Part shown: piece after piece, positions 1 through 9,573 of the stretch
How positions within the stretch are numbered: position 1 is the first letter of the stretch
How the letters are laid out: each line of letters begins with the position of its first letter
NCBI GenBank assembly: GCA_009363875.1
Contig: CM018683.1
Location: 44,877,711-44,941,710 of the forward strand
From: Mikania micrantha
Taxonomy: Eukaryota; Streptophyta; Magnoliopsida; Asterales; Asteraceae
Direction of reading: 5' to 3'
DNA: 64,000 bases
The notes under the pieces: generated by a model
Databases searched by the model: none
What the model was told of the DNA's origin: nothing
Seen by the model: the letters and a program-made list of their open reading frames with translations, nothing else
Program-made: the position numbers and the translations under genes

Positions 1-1158
1 CCTGTGAGACGTCTTCTGGATGAGAAGTTGAAGATGATTTTAGACGCTTAGGGTATCATTCAACACTCTGTCAGCTACGACAAAGAGGAAGGCGAGATCA
101 TCCACTGCCTCTCTAAAGAGCAGATTGCAGAGTTATTCAGGCTGAATCCGGATGAGGTAATGTTGGATACTGATACTGTTCCCATTTCTGATTTTCCTAT
201 TCCATAGGTTTTTGATGATGTTGATGAGGTAATTCTGGAGGATCTTACAGAGGAAGAGAGCACAAAGTATACTTCAGCTAAAGAGGAGCAGCCTACTTTT
301 GTTGATCTTTTCGGTCTTCATATTGAGGAGGAACTGAAGAGAAAGATAGATGAGAAGGTTAGCGGCAGTGAGTCTTCAGCAGAAGACATTCAGAAGAGGA
401 AGGAGGAATGGGCAACTTATTGGGAAGTACTGAAGAAAGACAGTGTTCCACCGATGCCAACTCCGCACACCAAAGTATACAGGACCAAGGGATACAATTC
501 CGGCAGTCAGATTCTGAGTTGGGCATATTTTCATGATCTGCGATGTTATGCAGTGAAGAGAGAGAAGGGGATCCAGTACTTTCGTTTTCCCCATGACTTC
601 AAGACGTTGTCGGGATTCGAGGTTAAGCAGCTTGCACGTCTGAAGATGCTATATTGTGAGGATTCAGGGATGTCATCCTGGTTTTCTAGGAAAATCCAGT
701 TCGAGTACAGAAACAGATGGGTTAACTTCAAGCCACAGCAACCGGAAAGGTATTACCAGCCAGAGATTGATGCCAACACCCGCAGACATAAAGTGATCCT
801 AAAGTGGATGCCTCCGAATGTCATGAGGAAGATTCCTTTACGGAAGATGCATCAGGACTTCTCGGACAGCTTCATATGGTGGTACTATGACGAGAGGACT
901 GCTGAGGCTGTGATTGTTTTGTGCAAAGAAGATACATGGGATATGATTCGTATTTTTGATCCTATGTGGCTGACAAATCTGTCGCTAGAAGACGTGAAGA
1001 CCTTATACAGATGTCAAATATTCTTTGATGTTGGAGACATGGAGCAGGCTCTACAGATTATGAGATTCATCCGGCTATGCTTCGTGTTTGATATTCATGC
1101 CGGCTCTAACTGGAAAGCACTTTCGGAAAAGCTTTTAAAGACTGATGCTGACAAGTAG
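1..1158 (+). pseudogene. C-terminal part of a Sirevirus-type third ORF, two in-frame stops
   Basis: One frame is open from the window edge to the TAG at 1156-1158 except for TAG codons at 49-51 and 205-207. An acidic, Lys-rich part (about 210-450) leads into a 234-residue uninterrupted block from the ATG at 454, rich in aromatic and basic residues and ending in motifs such as FDPMWLTN and DIHAGSNWK. I recognise the general style from the extra ORF that Sirevirus-like copia elements carry between pol and the 3' LTR, and the position fits: a polypurine tract and an LTR beginning TGTTGG follow within 25 bp. Its biochemical role is unknown. Both stops would be CAG after one C-to-T change. The rest of the element lies left of the window. 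An ordinary host gene is less likely because of the stops and the adjacent LTR. Confidence 0.62.
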
Positions 1159-1169
1159 AGAACTAGGTC

Positions 1170-1181
1170 CAAGTGGGAGTT
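1170..1181 (+). other. Polypurine tract of the left-edge copia element
   Basis: The purine-rich stretch AAGTGGGAG lies directly before an LTR that starts TGTTGG, the usual arrangement for plus-strand priming in plant copia elements. It marks the junction between internal region and 3' LTR. Confidence 0.6.
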
Positions 1182-1337
1182 TGTTGGTGCATGTAATGTC
1201 CCTAGTTCTGTATTTTGTATGATTTGGATTGTATAAAGTTTATATCAGTAATGAAATCGTTTATTCTGTCTTGTTCGTGTGATTAATTGAATTTCATATG
1301 TTTAACTATGTTTGACTTTGACTTTGACTATGTTACA

Positions 1338-1515
1338 GACCCATTCGTGCGAATGGTACCTACGAATGAGTCCTTTCGCACGAATGAACGAATAGCGAAT
1401 GACTGAGGCGAATGAATGAGTCACTCGCATGACTCATTCGGTTGACCAGCCCATTCGGCTGAGCCATTCGCCCGAATGAGTGTTTCGCACAACTCATTCG
1501 GCCGAATGAGCTCAG
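1338..1515. repeat. Cluster of CATTCG/CGAATG inverted motifs in an LTR
   Basis: By eye, 12 copies of the hexamer CGAATG or its complement CATTCG lie within about 175 bp, in both orientations, several as ATTCGGCCGAAT-type palindromes. The cluster ends immediately upstream of the TATA box. Such repeated palindromic motifs in LTRs are a known Sirevirus trait; binding of a regulator is an inference. Confidence 0.8.
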
Positions 1516-1516
1516 T

Positions 1517-1528
1517 TTATATATAGGA
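1517..1528 (+). promoter_or_regulatory. TATA box of the LTR promoter
   Basis: TTTATATATAGG follows the palindrome cluster at once, and transcription would begin near 1550-1560, in line with an LTR U3/R junction. Confidence 0.55.
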
Positions 1529-2030
1529 CTGCAAACAGAATGTTTCAGTACCTTTTACATCATTTCTCTGACCCCTGAGCACTCCCTGTCATTCTCCTAT
1601 GGTTTTGAGCCGCCTCTCCCTGTCCAACTTCGTTTCTCACCCCGTAGTGCTTCGATTTGGATCAAAACGTTGATTCTACATCATCGGATTGCCACGGGGC
1701 TTGGTGATTTCGATTGGAAAACTCTTGAATAGGATTCTGCACTATTGAAGGGCCTGCCGATCAGAATCTGCAAGGAACCGAGTTGTTTCTGAGGGTTTCT
1801 TAGGTCCTACAGTGATGTTGACGATGAAGCCATTTGTTTATTGGTTGTAGGAGTGTTTTATTACTATCATGATTCGTCTATATTTACAGGCTAAAAATAT
1901 TTAATACAAGTAAATAGTCATTAATAGCATCCAACTTGTTCAACTAGCAATATTAATGGGAAGAATTTTTTACAACAGAACAACCGGAATGGGAAACGGG
2001 CAGTCAATATGCCTTCCTGTACACCTTTTT

Positions 2031-2042
2031 TATTATATATAC
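2031..2042 (+). promoter_or_regulatory. TATA-like box upstream of a small ORF
   Basis: TATTATATATAC lies 73 bp before the ATG at 2115, a plausible core promoter spacing for a short 5' leader. The surrounding DNA is AT-rich, so chance occurrence is possible. Confidence 0.35.
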
Positions 2043-2114
2043 TCGTTGCATGCACGAGTTTTCCATAAAAAAAGTCAAAGAAAAGATAGAATTTTTATTA
2101 ATACATTCAGGAAA

Positions 2115-2453
2115 ATGGCGTCTTCATCATCAACCTACAAATACAAGAAAGATGAGAAAGCCATTGAGATACTAGAGAAAAGTTTTTCTACAGAAAAGAA
2201 GGATGACATAATCATGAGGAACTCGATCGGGATGCTAAATGGGTTACTGTTGGCAGACATCAGGTCTAACATTGCTAACCATGGTGATTTGTTGGATGAC
2301 ACCGGTGAAGGAGCTGAGATTGCGCATGACTACATGGTGAACCAACTGATGATGAACGAGGAGATGCATGGTGGCCTTAAGGACCTATTTAATGTTACTA
2401 TAGATAAAATCAACAAAAAGAGGGATGGGGTTGATGAAATAAAGAAGTTTTAG
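2115..2453 (+). CDS. Orphan 112-residue ORF
   Basis: The ORF runs from ATG 2115 to TAG 2451-2453 without introns. The ATG context AAAATGGCG is good and a TATA-like box sits 73 bp upstream; an in-frame extension to 1956 exists but would cross that box. The product is hydrophilic, opens with a serine run (MASSSST), is rich in Lys, Asp and Glu, and has amphipathic helical segments; no signal peptide, membrane segment or known motif is visible. It lies between an LTR end and the 3' end of the minus-strand Ulp1 pseudogene. I do not recognise it: it could be a small host gene, a transposon accessory ORF or a chance ORF. Confidence 0.35.
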   Translation: MASSSSTYKYKKDEKAIEILEKSFSTEKKDDIIMRNSIGMLNGLLLADIRSNIANHGDLLDDTGEGAEIAHDYMVNQLMMNEEMHGGLKDLFNVTIDKINKKRDGVDEIKKF

Positions 2454-2832
2454 GTGTTTGATGGGGGGATAGGTGATGGTTGACGTTTGGTTTGTATGTA
2501 TGCAATATATATATAATTAAGTTTTTTTGGGGCTTTATACATTGTTTATCGTACACAAAAAAATGCATGAGATAATGTTTTTTACAACAAACATTAAGTG
2601 ACAATAGAAACAATCAGATGAAACCATATAACTTTATAATGTATTTGCATAAACAAAGAAACAAAACGTGATAATATTTAAAGAGAAGCAAATAAAATTG
2701 AACACAAACAAAATGTATTGTTTACAAGTGTTTTTTTTGCCTAGATTTGATTTGATTTAGGACTGTTTTTGGCCACTGTTATTATTTGGAGCAAGTGAAT
2801 CATGCTCTCTGGCCTGAACCAAAACATCCTCT
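2454..2832. other. AT-rich spacer
   Basis: AT-rich DNA with no ORF of note. It contains the 3' flank of the small ORF and, on the minus strand, the probable 3' untranslated region of the Ulp1-like pseudogene, including an eight-base A run. Confidence 0.5.
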
Positions 2833-5543
2833 TTAAGAAAGTTTACATTCGACAAAAGTAACACAGGTATTCGAAGCGCAGCTAGTTGAGTTGTTTATCC
2901 CGAGCTTCAGATTCCTGATGTAATCCAGTCTTCTATTTTTTAACACCTCCGCCCATGTAAGTCTCTATATGCCTCATGGAGAATATACCACAATCAACTC
3001 CATTTTTTGTTGTTTTCCATGGAAGGTCAACTAGAATTGGTGTTAGATGATGTATCTTCAACGCACTTGGATGGTCTTTAGTAATTAGAAGATAGTTGGC
3101 AAACACATCTCTCAGTATATTTGCATGGTACGTAATTTTATTACGTGGTTTAACAGTTGTTAAAAGGGTACATTATAAGGTGTTAAGTGGTAAATCTAAT
3201 CAACAATAAGCGTAATAATGGCACATAATTATGGAACGTAATTTGAGTACGTGATTTAACAGTTGGTAAATGGTGCATTATAAGGTGTTAAGTGGTAAAT
3301 CTAATCACCAATAAGCACAAATAATGACACATAATTATGGTACGTAATTTGAATACGTGATTTAACAGTTGTTAAATGGTACGTTATAAGGGGTTTGGTG
3401 GTAAACTTAATCGCCAATAAGCACAAATAATGGCACATAATTATGAAATGTTATAAGTAGTAAGTAATATTGGTTAGTAATATTAGAACTTATTTTAAAA
3501 AGGAAAAAGGCATAATGGTACTTAATATGAACTAACCATCTAAAAAGTTATATTGGTATGTTATTTTAGATAGTAGTTAGAAGTAACCAAGTAACAAGTA
3601 ATATTGGTACGTAAATACAACCCTCCTTAGTGTTTATTAAACAAGTCAAATTGGTACGTAATTTATTCACAATGTAAACACAGTCTATAAATTGTAAAAT
3701 AAATAAGTAAATGTATTTAAAATTATTACCATTGTTGCAGGAATATGGGAGTATCTTTCAAGCTTGATTAATCCGGTGGCCATGTTGTCTGTCACTTCAA
3801 ATGTTGGATTTTTCATATCAAAATAAAAATGAAGACATGTTCATTATGTATTATGTATGATGGGGATGAAGACCAAATCAATTTTATTTATGTGTTTTAT
3901 ATCTAAATGAGTCAGAAGCATCCCCATTTTATCATCAAAAAGTTCTTTTCTTGTTTTTATAGCACACCTTTCTCAAGCAATGGTAATGGTTGTATTTTTT
4001 GGTTGTTAAGAATTTGTTAGTGTATGTAATTTCTTAAAAGGAATATAATAGGTATTTTTTTTTGCAACATACCAAGATATTTGGAGGCAAAAATAAACTA
4101 AATGGAGAACCATGTCCTCTTTGTTTTTCATCTTCATTAAGAACATGCACAAAAGCTTCAAGGACACCGATGTGTATGTAAACACCTGGGAAAAGGCTTT
4201 CCATTATGACTTTGTAAAACTCGGTATCACTATGTGTCATGAAGAGAAGAGTGCTGCATTTTTAAAAGAAATATCATTAACAAATAATACATTAAGTTTA
4301 AAACATTTTTAATGGAAAACTTACTGTGGATCTTTTTTCGGATGAAATATGTATTGAAATATCATTCTTTCTTCTTTGGACAACTTTGTCCCCAATACAA
4401 TGGATCTTTCAACATAGGATGACCTTAGTTGTTCTCCAATTACTTTAGACCCGGGTCTTCTTTCATATTTGATTTTGATTTCTCTAGGAGGTGTGTTGAC
4501 AACCTCATGTGTTCCCAAAACCAAAATATCATATACAGGTTCAGCTTGCAAGAAAGGTATTGTTTCAATAACGTTCTCCACAATAACAACAGCATAATCA
4601 ACATTATCAGGCTTATCATCTTCAACAAAAGTTTGTTTTTCCTTGTATTTTGAATCAAAAATTTGCAACTTAACCACTTTGCATGCTTTGACCATCTCTA
4701 GAAAGAAGGTTGGAGTTACGTCTAAAGGTTGGTCCACCTGGCATCTTATATCTACAGCCACGTCTGATGCAATTGGCTGTGGATCCCAAACCATTTTAGA
4801 CCAAATTTCCTTCCTTTGTTTGAATTCATTATTAGATGGGTATTCAGTGGTAGTAGAAGTTATAATCTCATCAATCTCATTCCCCAATCTCTTGAACTCT
4901 TCATTTTTTTCATCCAATTGAATTAACCATTCCTAAAATTTAAATGCTAGTTGTAATTAAAATATTTGAGTGAAAAATAATCAAATGGTACGTGATAAAT
5001 AACATAGTACGTGATTATGAATAAATATCTTACAAGCTCTGTTTTTGGTTGTGGTAGAGTCTCAATTCTTTGAACATAAGGAGACATGCCAGAAAGGGAT
5101 AAGGGAGTGTATGTTTCTTTGATAACTCTTTGAGTGTAAGATCCAATTGGAAACAAAAAAATCATCTAGGCATGGTCTGTCATTATATTGAATGTAATCC
5201 TCAACTCACCATCTTCATGATCTTGTTGGTTATGATCAGAAACTTGTTCATCATCGACTACATGACAGTCATCATCACCAACAACATTATCATCTTCAAT
5301 ACATTCTTCACCAACAGCATTATCATCTTCACCATCTGATTGGTCACCACCTTTATCAATACCTTCTTTATCATTAACAACATTTGCATCCAAAGGCTTA
5401 TCAATTTCATCATCTTCAACATCGCATGCTTCTTCCGGACTGCCATTTTCATTATCTGTAAATGGACCGTTCTTATATATGTGAGAATCAAGTTCAATTA
5501 GGTAATTATTTATGATGTTTTTCAATGGTTGGGACATGTGCAA
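2833..5543 (-). pseudogene. Ulp1-like (peptidase C48) protease gene of Mutator-like type, decayed
   Basis: Minus-strand exons can be traced. Exon block 5543-5034 starts MHMSQPL, has an Asp/Glu-rich region and one in-frame TAG at 5168-5166. A 101 bp GT-AG phase-0 intron (5033-4933) leads to 4932-4325, then GTAAGT and exon 4253-4073 (phase kept), which has the FPGVYIHIGVLEAFVHVLN-like region that precedes the protease in such proteins. A broken exon (about 3960-3730) carries DLVFIPIIHN, HFYF and FEVTDNM, covering the expected catalytic His and Asp but with tandem stops and indels. The last exon (about 3110-2833) has the catalytic Cys motif NGVDCGIFSMRH and a frameshift at an A run (TAG 2935-2933). 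The family cleaves SUMO conjugates, and many plant copies are Mutator-like element cargo. No terminal inverted repeats were located, so the mobile link is inferred. Confidence 0.75.
3126..3443. repeat. Three tandem copies of a 106 bp unit
   Basis: Copies begin at 3126, 3232 and 3338 with exact 106 bp spacing and a few substitutions each; a short fourth start follows at 3444. Each unit opens TGGTACGTAAT or close to it and contains TTTAACAGTTG. The array lies in the intron between the His/Asp exon and the Cys exon of the Ulp1-like pseudogene. The same TACGTRATT motif recurs outside the array (3607, 3654, 4986, 5008). Confidence 0.9.
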
Positions 5544-5884
5544 TTTTTATTAAATTATTTGGCATATAAATTGGTAAAACTATAAATAATCTTTGCAACT
5601 TATTAATAAAATTATTCTCGTTTTTAAATTAATAATTATACGAACTTTAAATGATTGTTTAATTTGGAACATCAACTTTAAAAGTCTAATGATGGTTATG
5701 CACACAAAATCTTTTAAAAATTGCAAATTTACAAATATTCACATATCAAATCTAATTACAATATTGTAGTTGTATTAGAAATTCCATATAAGTCATAGTT
5801 ACATTAGTGTATATGCAATTGCATAATCTAGGTTGATTGGATTGTGTTGGATACTATTGGACTACACATTTATCATTTATTTGC
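5544..5884. other. AT-rich flank, nothing recognised
   Basis: About 340 bp of AT-rich sequence between the Ulp1-like pseudogene start and Copia-1, with no ORF or motif. It may include the promoter of the former or the left part of the LTR that Copia-1 entered. Confidence 0.4.
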
Positions 5885-5889
5885 AAAGA

Positions 5890-6557
5890 TGTTGGAAAAT
5901 AAGGACTGATGAGCAAAACCACTAATGCCAGACAAATAAACAAACCGCGGATTGACCAACTGCGGATGCTTCTCTTCCGATTGAAGAACTGCTTCAACAT
6001 CGGAAGATCAACAGTGGAAGATTCGCCAAAAACAAATACCGCTAAATTTCTCTACTTCGGAAGACAACCATTGCATCGGAATACGCCAAATGACTCGGAA
6101 GACAATCTCGTATTCCGAAATAACTGATTGTTTAATCAGCTTTCGATGAACATCTTCCGATGAACATCTTCCGAAAGAATAACCACTGAGCATCAGTACA
6201 ACTACTTCAACCTCGGAAGACCTGAAGACTCTTGTTTCCGTTGTTGTTGACTTTGTATTTGTACTAGTCTGATGATTCAGTGTCTGTAACAGTGTCAGCT
6301 ATTTGTCTCATTATTTCTTGTGTTGTATCTCAGAATGTTGGGTATTTAAGTTCCAAAATTCTCTTAGTAAAATGAATTACTTCCCCCAAAATTCTTTGTG
6401 CTTTCGTTCTGTTCTTCTCTCTATCTAAGCAAGAACCTAAACAACCAAAATAACCTTGTGCAAAACTTTAGAGGGAGCTAATACCAAAGCTTTGACTAAG
6501 TGTCTAAAGCCTTTGTTCCTGGTAAAACAGCCTCTCCTCGGGTTTCTGTTTTCAACT
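5890..6557 (+). repeat. 5' LTR of Copia-1
   Basis: It begins TGTTGGAAA and ends TTTTCAACT just before the primer binding site; the last base differs from the 3' LTR. TTCCGAAGA/TCTTCCGA-type motifs lie in both orientations between 5950 and 6240. A TATA-like TATTTAAG lies near 6342. Confidence 0.93.
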
Positions 6558-6559
6558 TT

Positions 6560-6571
6560 TGGTATCAGAGC
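6560..6571 (+). other. Primer binding site of Copia-1
   Basis: TGGTATCAGAGC, two bases after the LTR end, is the common plant copia site complementary to the 3' end of initiator tRNA-Met. Confidence 0.9.
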
Positions 6572-6783
6572 CTTGTCTTTAGTATTGGTTTAACCATCAA
6601 GAGTAAAACTCAAAGCTCTCATCGATATCTTGTTTAGTTTTCTATGTTCTGTCTCTTCTGTCTTTCTACTTTTTAAATCTGCAGGAGTTTGGTTTTTGAA
6701 CTAAACTGTGTTCAAAAGTCATTCTAACAAACTACCTTGAGAACTTATCACTCTTTGATTTACTCATAACCGTTTGTGAACCT

Positions 6784-9499
6784 GTGACACAAAAATTCAC
6801 CTTAGACCCCCATAACACCGGCTCTGCCAAAAAGCCACCAATCTTGGTGAGGCATCAATACAACATATGGCAGAGAAGGATGTTACATTTCTTGTCCAAC
6901 AATCATACCAGATGTTGGAAGTATGTGATGTTCGGACCCCATAAACCAATGGTCGTGGACACGGAGACTGGAGACCATGTCCCTAAGGATCCTCAGAATT
7001 ACACCGAAGAAGACTACCAGAAGTTAGACCTTGATGCCAAGGCACATGCTCAACTGGCTATGGCCCTCCCGAATGAAATATCTTCTGGTCTTCTTCACCA
7101 CGAGTCTGCTAAAGACTTGTGGGATGCTCTAAAACAGTAATTTGGTGGTACCGACGATGTTGTGGCTAATACAAGGGAGATATTAGCTCCACAGTATGAG
7201 ACATTCTGCCAACTAAGTAATGAGTCACTGACTCAGCAGTTTGAATGGTTCACTTCTCTCTTAAGTGAACTAAAATTAGCTGGTCAAGTGTACCCCCTAT
7301 CTCTGTTCTTAATCGTTTCTTGAGATCTCTTCTTGATAAATGGGAAGCTTATTCCATAGTCATGAGATCTTCTCCAGACTTCGACAAACTCTCACTTACC
7401 CTACTCCATGGTAAGTTTCTCACCTTTGAGCGGGAGATTGACCAGAAATGAAAACTAACAAAGTTTGATAAATCAACTGAAGAGTACGTTCAAGGGAACA
7501 CATCTCTTCTCAGTCATAACTCTGAGACAAATGATCAGGGTTATGATGAATACATGGACATAACTACTGGCATCACCTCTTCTTCTTCTTCTTGTGATGA
7601 CCACTCTCCTATTTCTGATCATCTGTGCTTTATCATGGATGATCTCCATCAGGTTCCAAGTGATGACTTGGAAGAGATGGACATTCTTCACCAACTGGCC
7701 CTCTTGAGCATAAGAACTAACAAGTTCTACTAGTGGACAGGAAAAAAATTTCCTGGTATTCATGGGAAAACCAAGATTGGCCTAAATAAGGCTAAGGTCC
7801 AATGCTATAGGTGTCATGGCACTGGACACTTCGCCATGGAATGCAAAAATGCTCCCAACGTTAACTTTTCACCGTATGTTACTTTCCCAAATACTCACTC
7901 ACATACTTCTACAACACCTTTTTCTTCTTGTTCTTCTTCACATTTCAAAAGGCACAACAATTCTCAGGAGTCAGCACACATTGTACATAACTCTCCTTCT
8001 ACCAATGTACAATTTGTACAAGCTGCCAATGGTAGTGTGTACCGGCTCACTCCTACCCCTCTTCAGATTGTTGCACCATCTTCTTCACAAATAAATGCAC
8101 CAGGCTCTCATGTCCAGTCCTCTTCTTCTAGTCAACCGTCTTTTTTCACCCAAGAGTACGTAGACTGGAGCAGCTCGCCTGAAGATGTAGGGTATGCCCT
8201 CATCACTTCTGAACCAACAAAATTTGCTCTCATGGCTGTTGGTGAAGTTCCTACTCCTTCTGATCAACCTGAAGCAAACACTTCTGATGCGCAGGTATCC
8301 TCTTCTACTCTGGAAAAACTATGCACCGATGCGTGCATTGAGTCTTTTGAAAAAATAAAGAAAGCCAACATGTTGCTTCGACAACTAAATCAGGAGTTGG
8401 AGCAACTGCTAGCTAATAAAAATTCTAAAGTAGAAAAATTAATAAAAAATAAAGACAGTCAAATTTCTATCTTAAAAACTGAAAAATCTAACCTACAAGC
8501 TCCATTTGATTTGCAAAATGAAAAATATGCAGCTTGTAGAGATGAATTGTCTCAAACAAAAGTCAGCTGTGACAAGTGGGTTGAATTTTGTAAATAATTC
8601 AGAATGCTTCTTAGTAAGCAAGTTCACAGTAAGGCTAAGTTCGGAATCGGGTACAATCACACTAGTCCTCAAGAGGACTATGCCCTGATTGAAATGAAAT
8701 AAATGAAATTGATTCCGAACCTATCTCTCCTACCTTTCTCCCTGATGAAATTCCAGCCATAAAAATCACACCTGCAAGAGTGTATCAACCTAGACAGTTT
8801 CCTATGTTTGTTTATCCCACAGAAACTAACGTGGAAAAACTGGAAGAGACACAATTGGAAAGTGATCATAACAATAATCCTTCTGAGCAAACTGAGATTG
8901 CTCCAACCATGAGCTCTACTCAAATTTTGGAAGGTACAACTCTCCTTGAAACCTCTGATAACCCTGTGGCCCATCTTGACAAAGGAAAGAGGCCCATGGT
9001 TGATATCAGATTCCCTCCTTCTCATCCTCACCCACCTTATCCAATAATGAAGGCAAATAAGCCTTTCATCCCCAACTATTCTTCACTATCTCCTGCTTGT
9101 CTAAAGTGTTTCAAGTACAATCAAACCACTGAAAACTGCTGGACAAAAACTCCTTTGGAGAAAGCTAGAGATAAAAAAAATGCTGAAAAATTGAAAGCCA
9201 AACAGGCTTCTTCATCTAAAGGTAATTTCCCCAATAAGATGAAAAAGTCCAAGAAAGCTAATAGATCATCAGCTAATAGTGCAATAAGATCTAACACTCA
9301 TTCACCTCAATCTGCTTCTCCCAGACCATCCATTCTTGGTACACCGCCTTCTTATTCCGTGGTGACTTCTGCTTCCTATTCTCCTGCTGCTATGAACCCT
9401 TCTTCCGTGGATTCACAAATCAACATCTTGCATCAAAATCAGCAACAGCTGATACAAATGATGCAGAAGTTGATGAATAACACTCAGCAAAACAAATAA
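6784..9499 (+). pseudogene. Degenerate gag of Copia-1
   Basis: It aligns along its length with the intact Gag of Copia-2. The start codon is lost (ATG GCA in Copia-2 is GTG ACA here). A TAA at 7138-7140 stands where Copia-2 has CAA, a TGA at about 7449 replaces AGA, and frameshifts move the frame near 7.3, 7.8 and 8.6 kb. The first zinc knuckle (CYRCHGTGHFAMEC, near 7803-7845) is preserved. In the second, near 9095-9140, the His is Gln (CLKCFKYNQTTENC), so it no longer matches CCHC. A coiled-coil part lies near 8350-8550. Confidence 0.9.
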
Positions 9500-9573
9500 G
9501 CATATAAATGTTCTCCTCTTTCTTCTAAAAATAAACAATGACCCGTATCTAACCTATTGCATTTGATCCTCAA

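Larger units (their letters stand above)
1182..1977 (+). repeat. 3' LTR of the left-edge copia element (end approximate)
   Basis: It starts TGTTGG next to the polypurine tract, contains a palindromic motif cluster (1338-1515) and a TATA box (1517), then a leader-like stretch. The right end is set at the CAACA at 1973-1977, complementary to the TGTTG start. No second LTR or target duplication is available, so the true end may be as early as 1.85 kb. Confidence 0.5.

Noticed and set aside
5166..5543. Asp/Glu-rich ORF as an independent acidic protein gene
   Set aside because: The frame continues past the TAG at 5168 into the next segment and splices in phase to the Ulp1-like exons, so it is the N-terminal part of that pseudogene.
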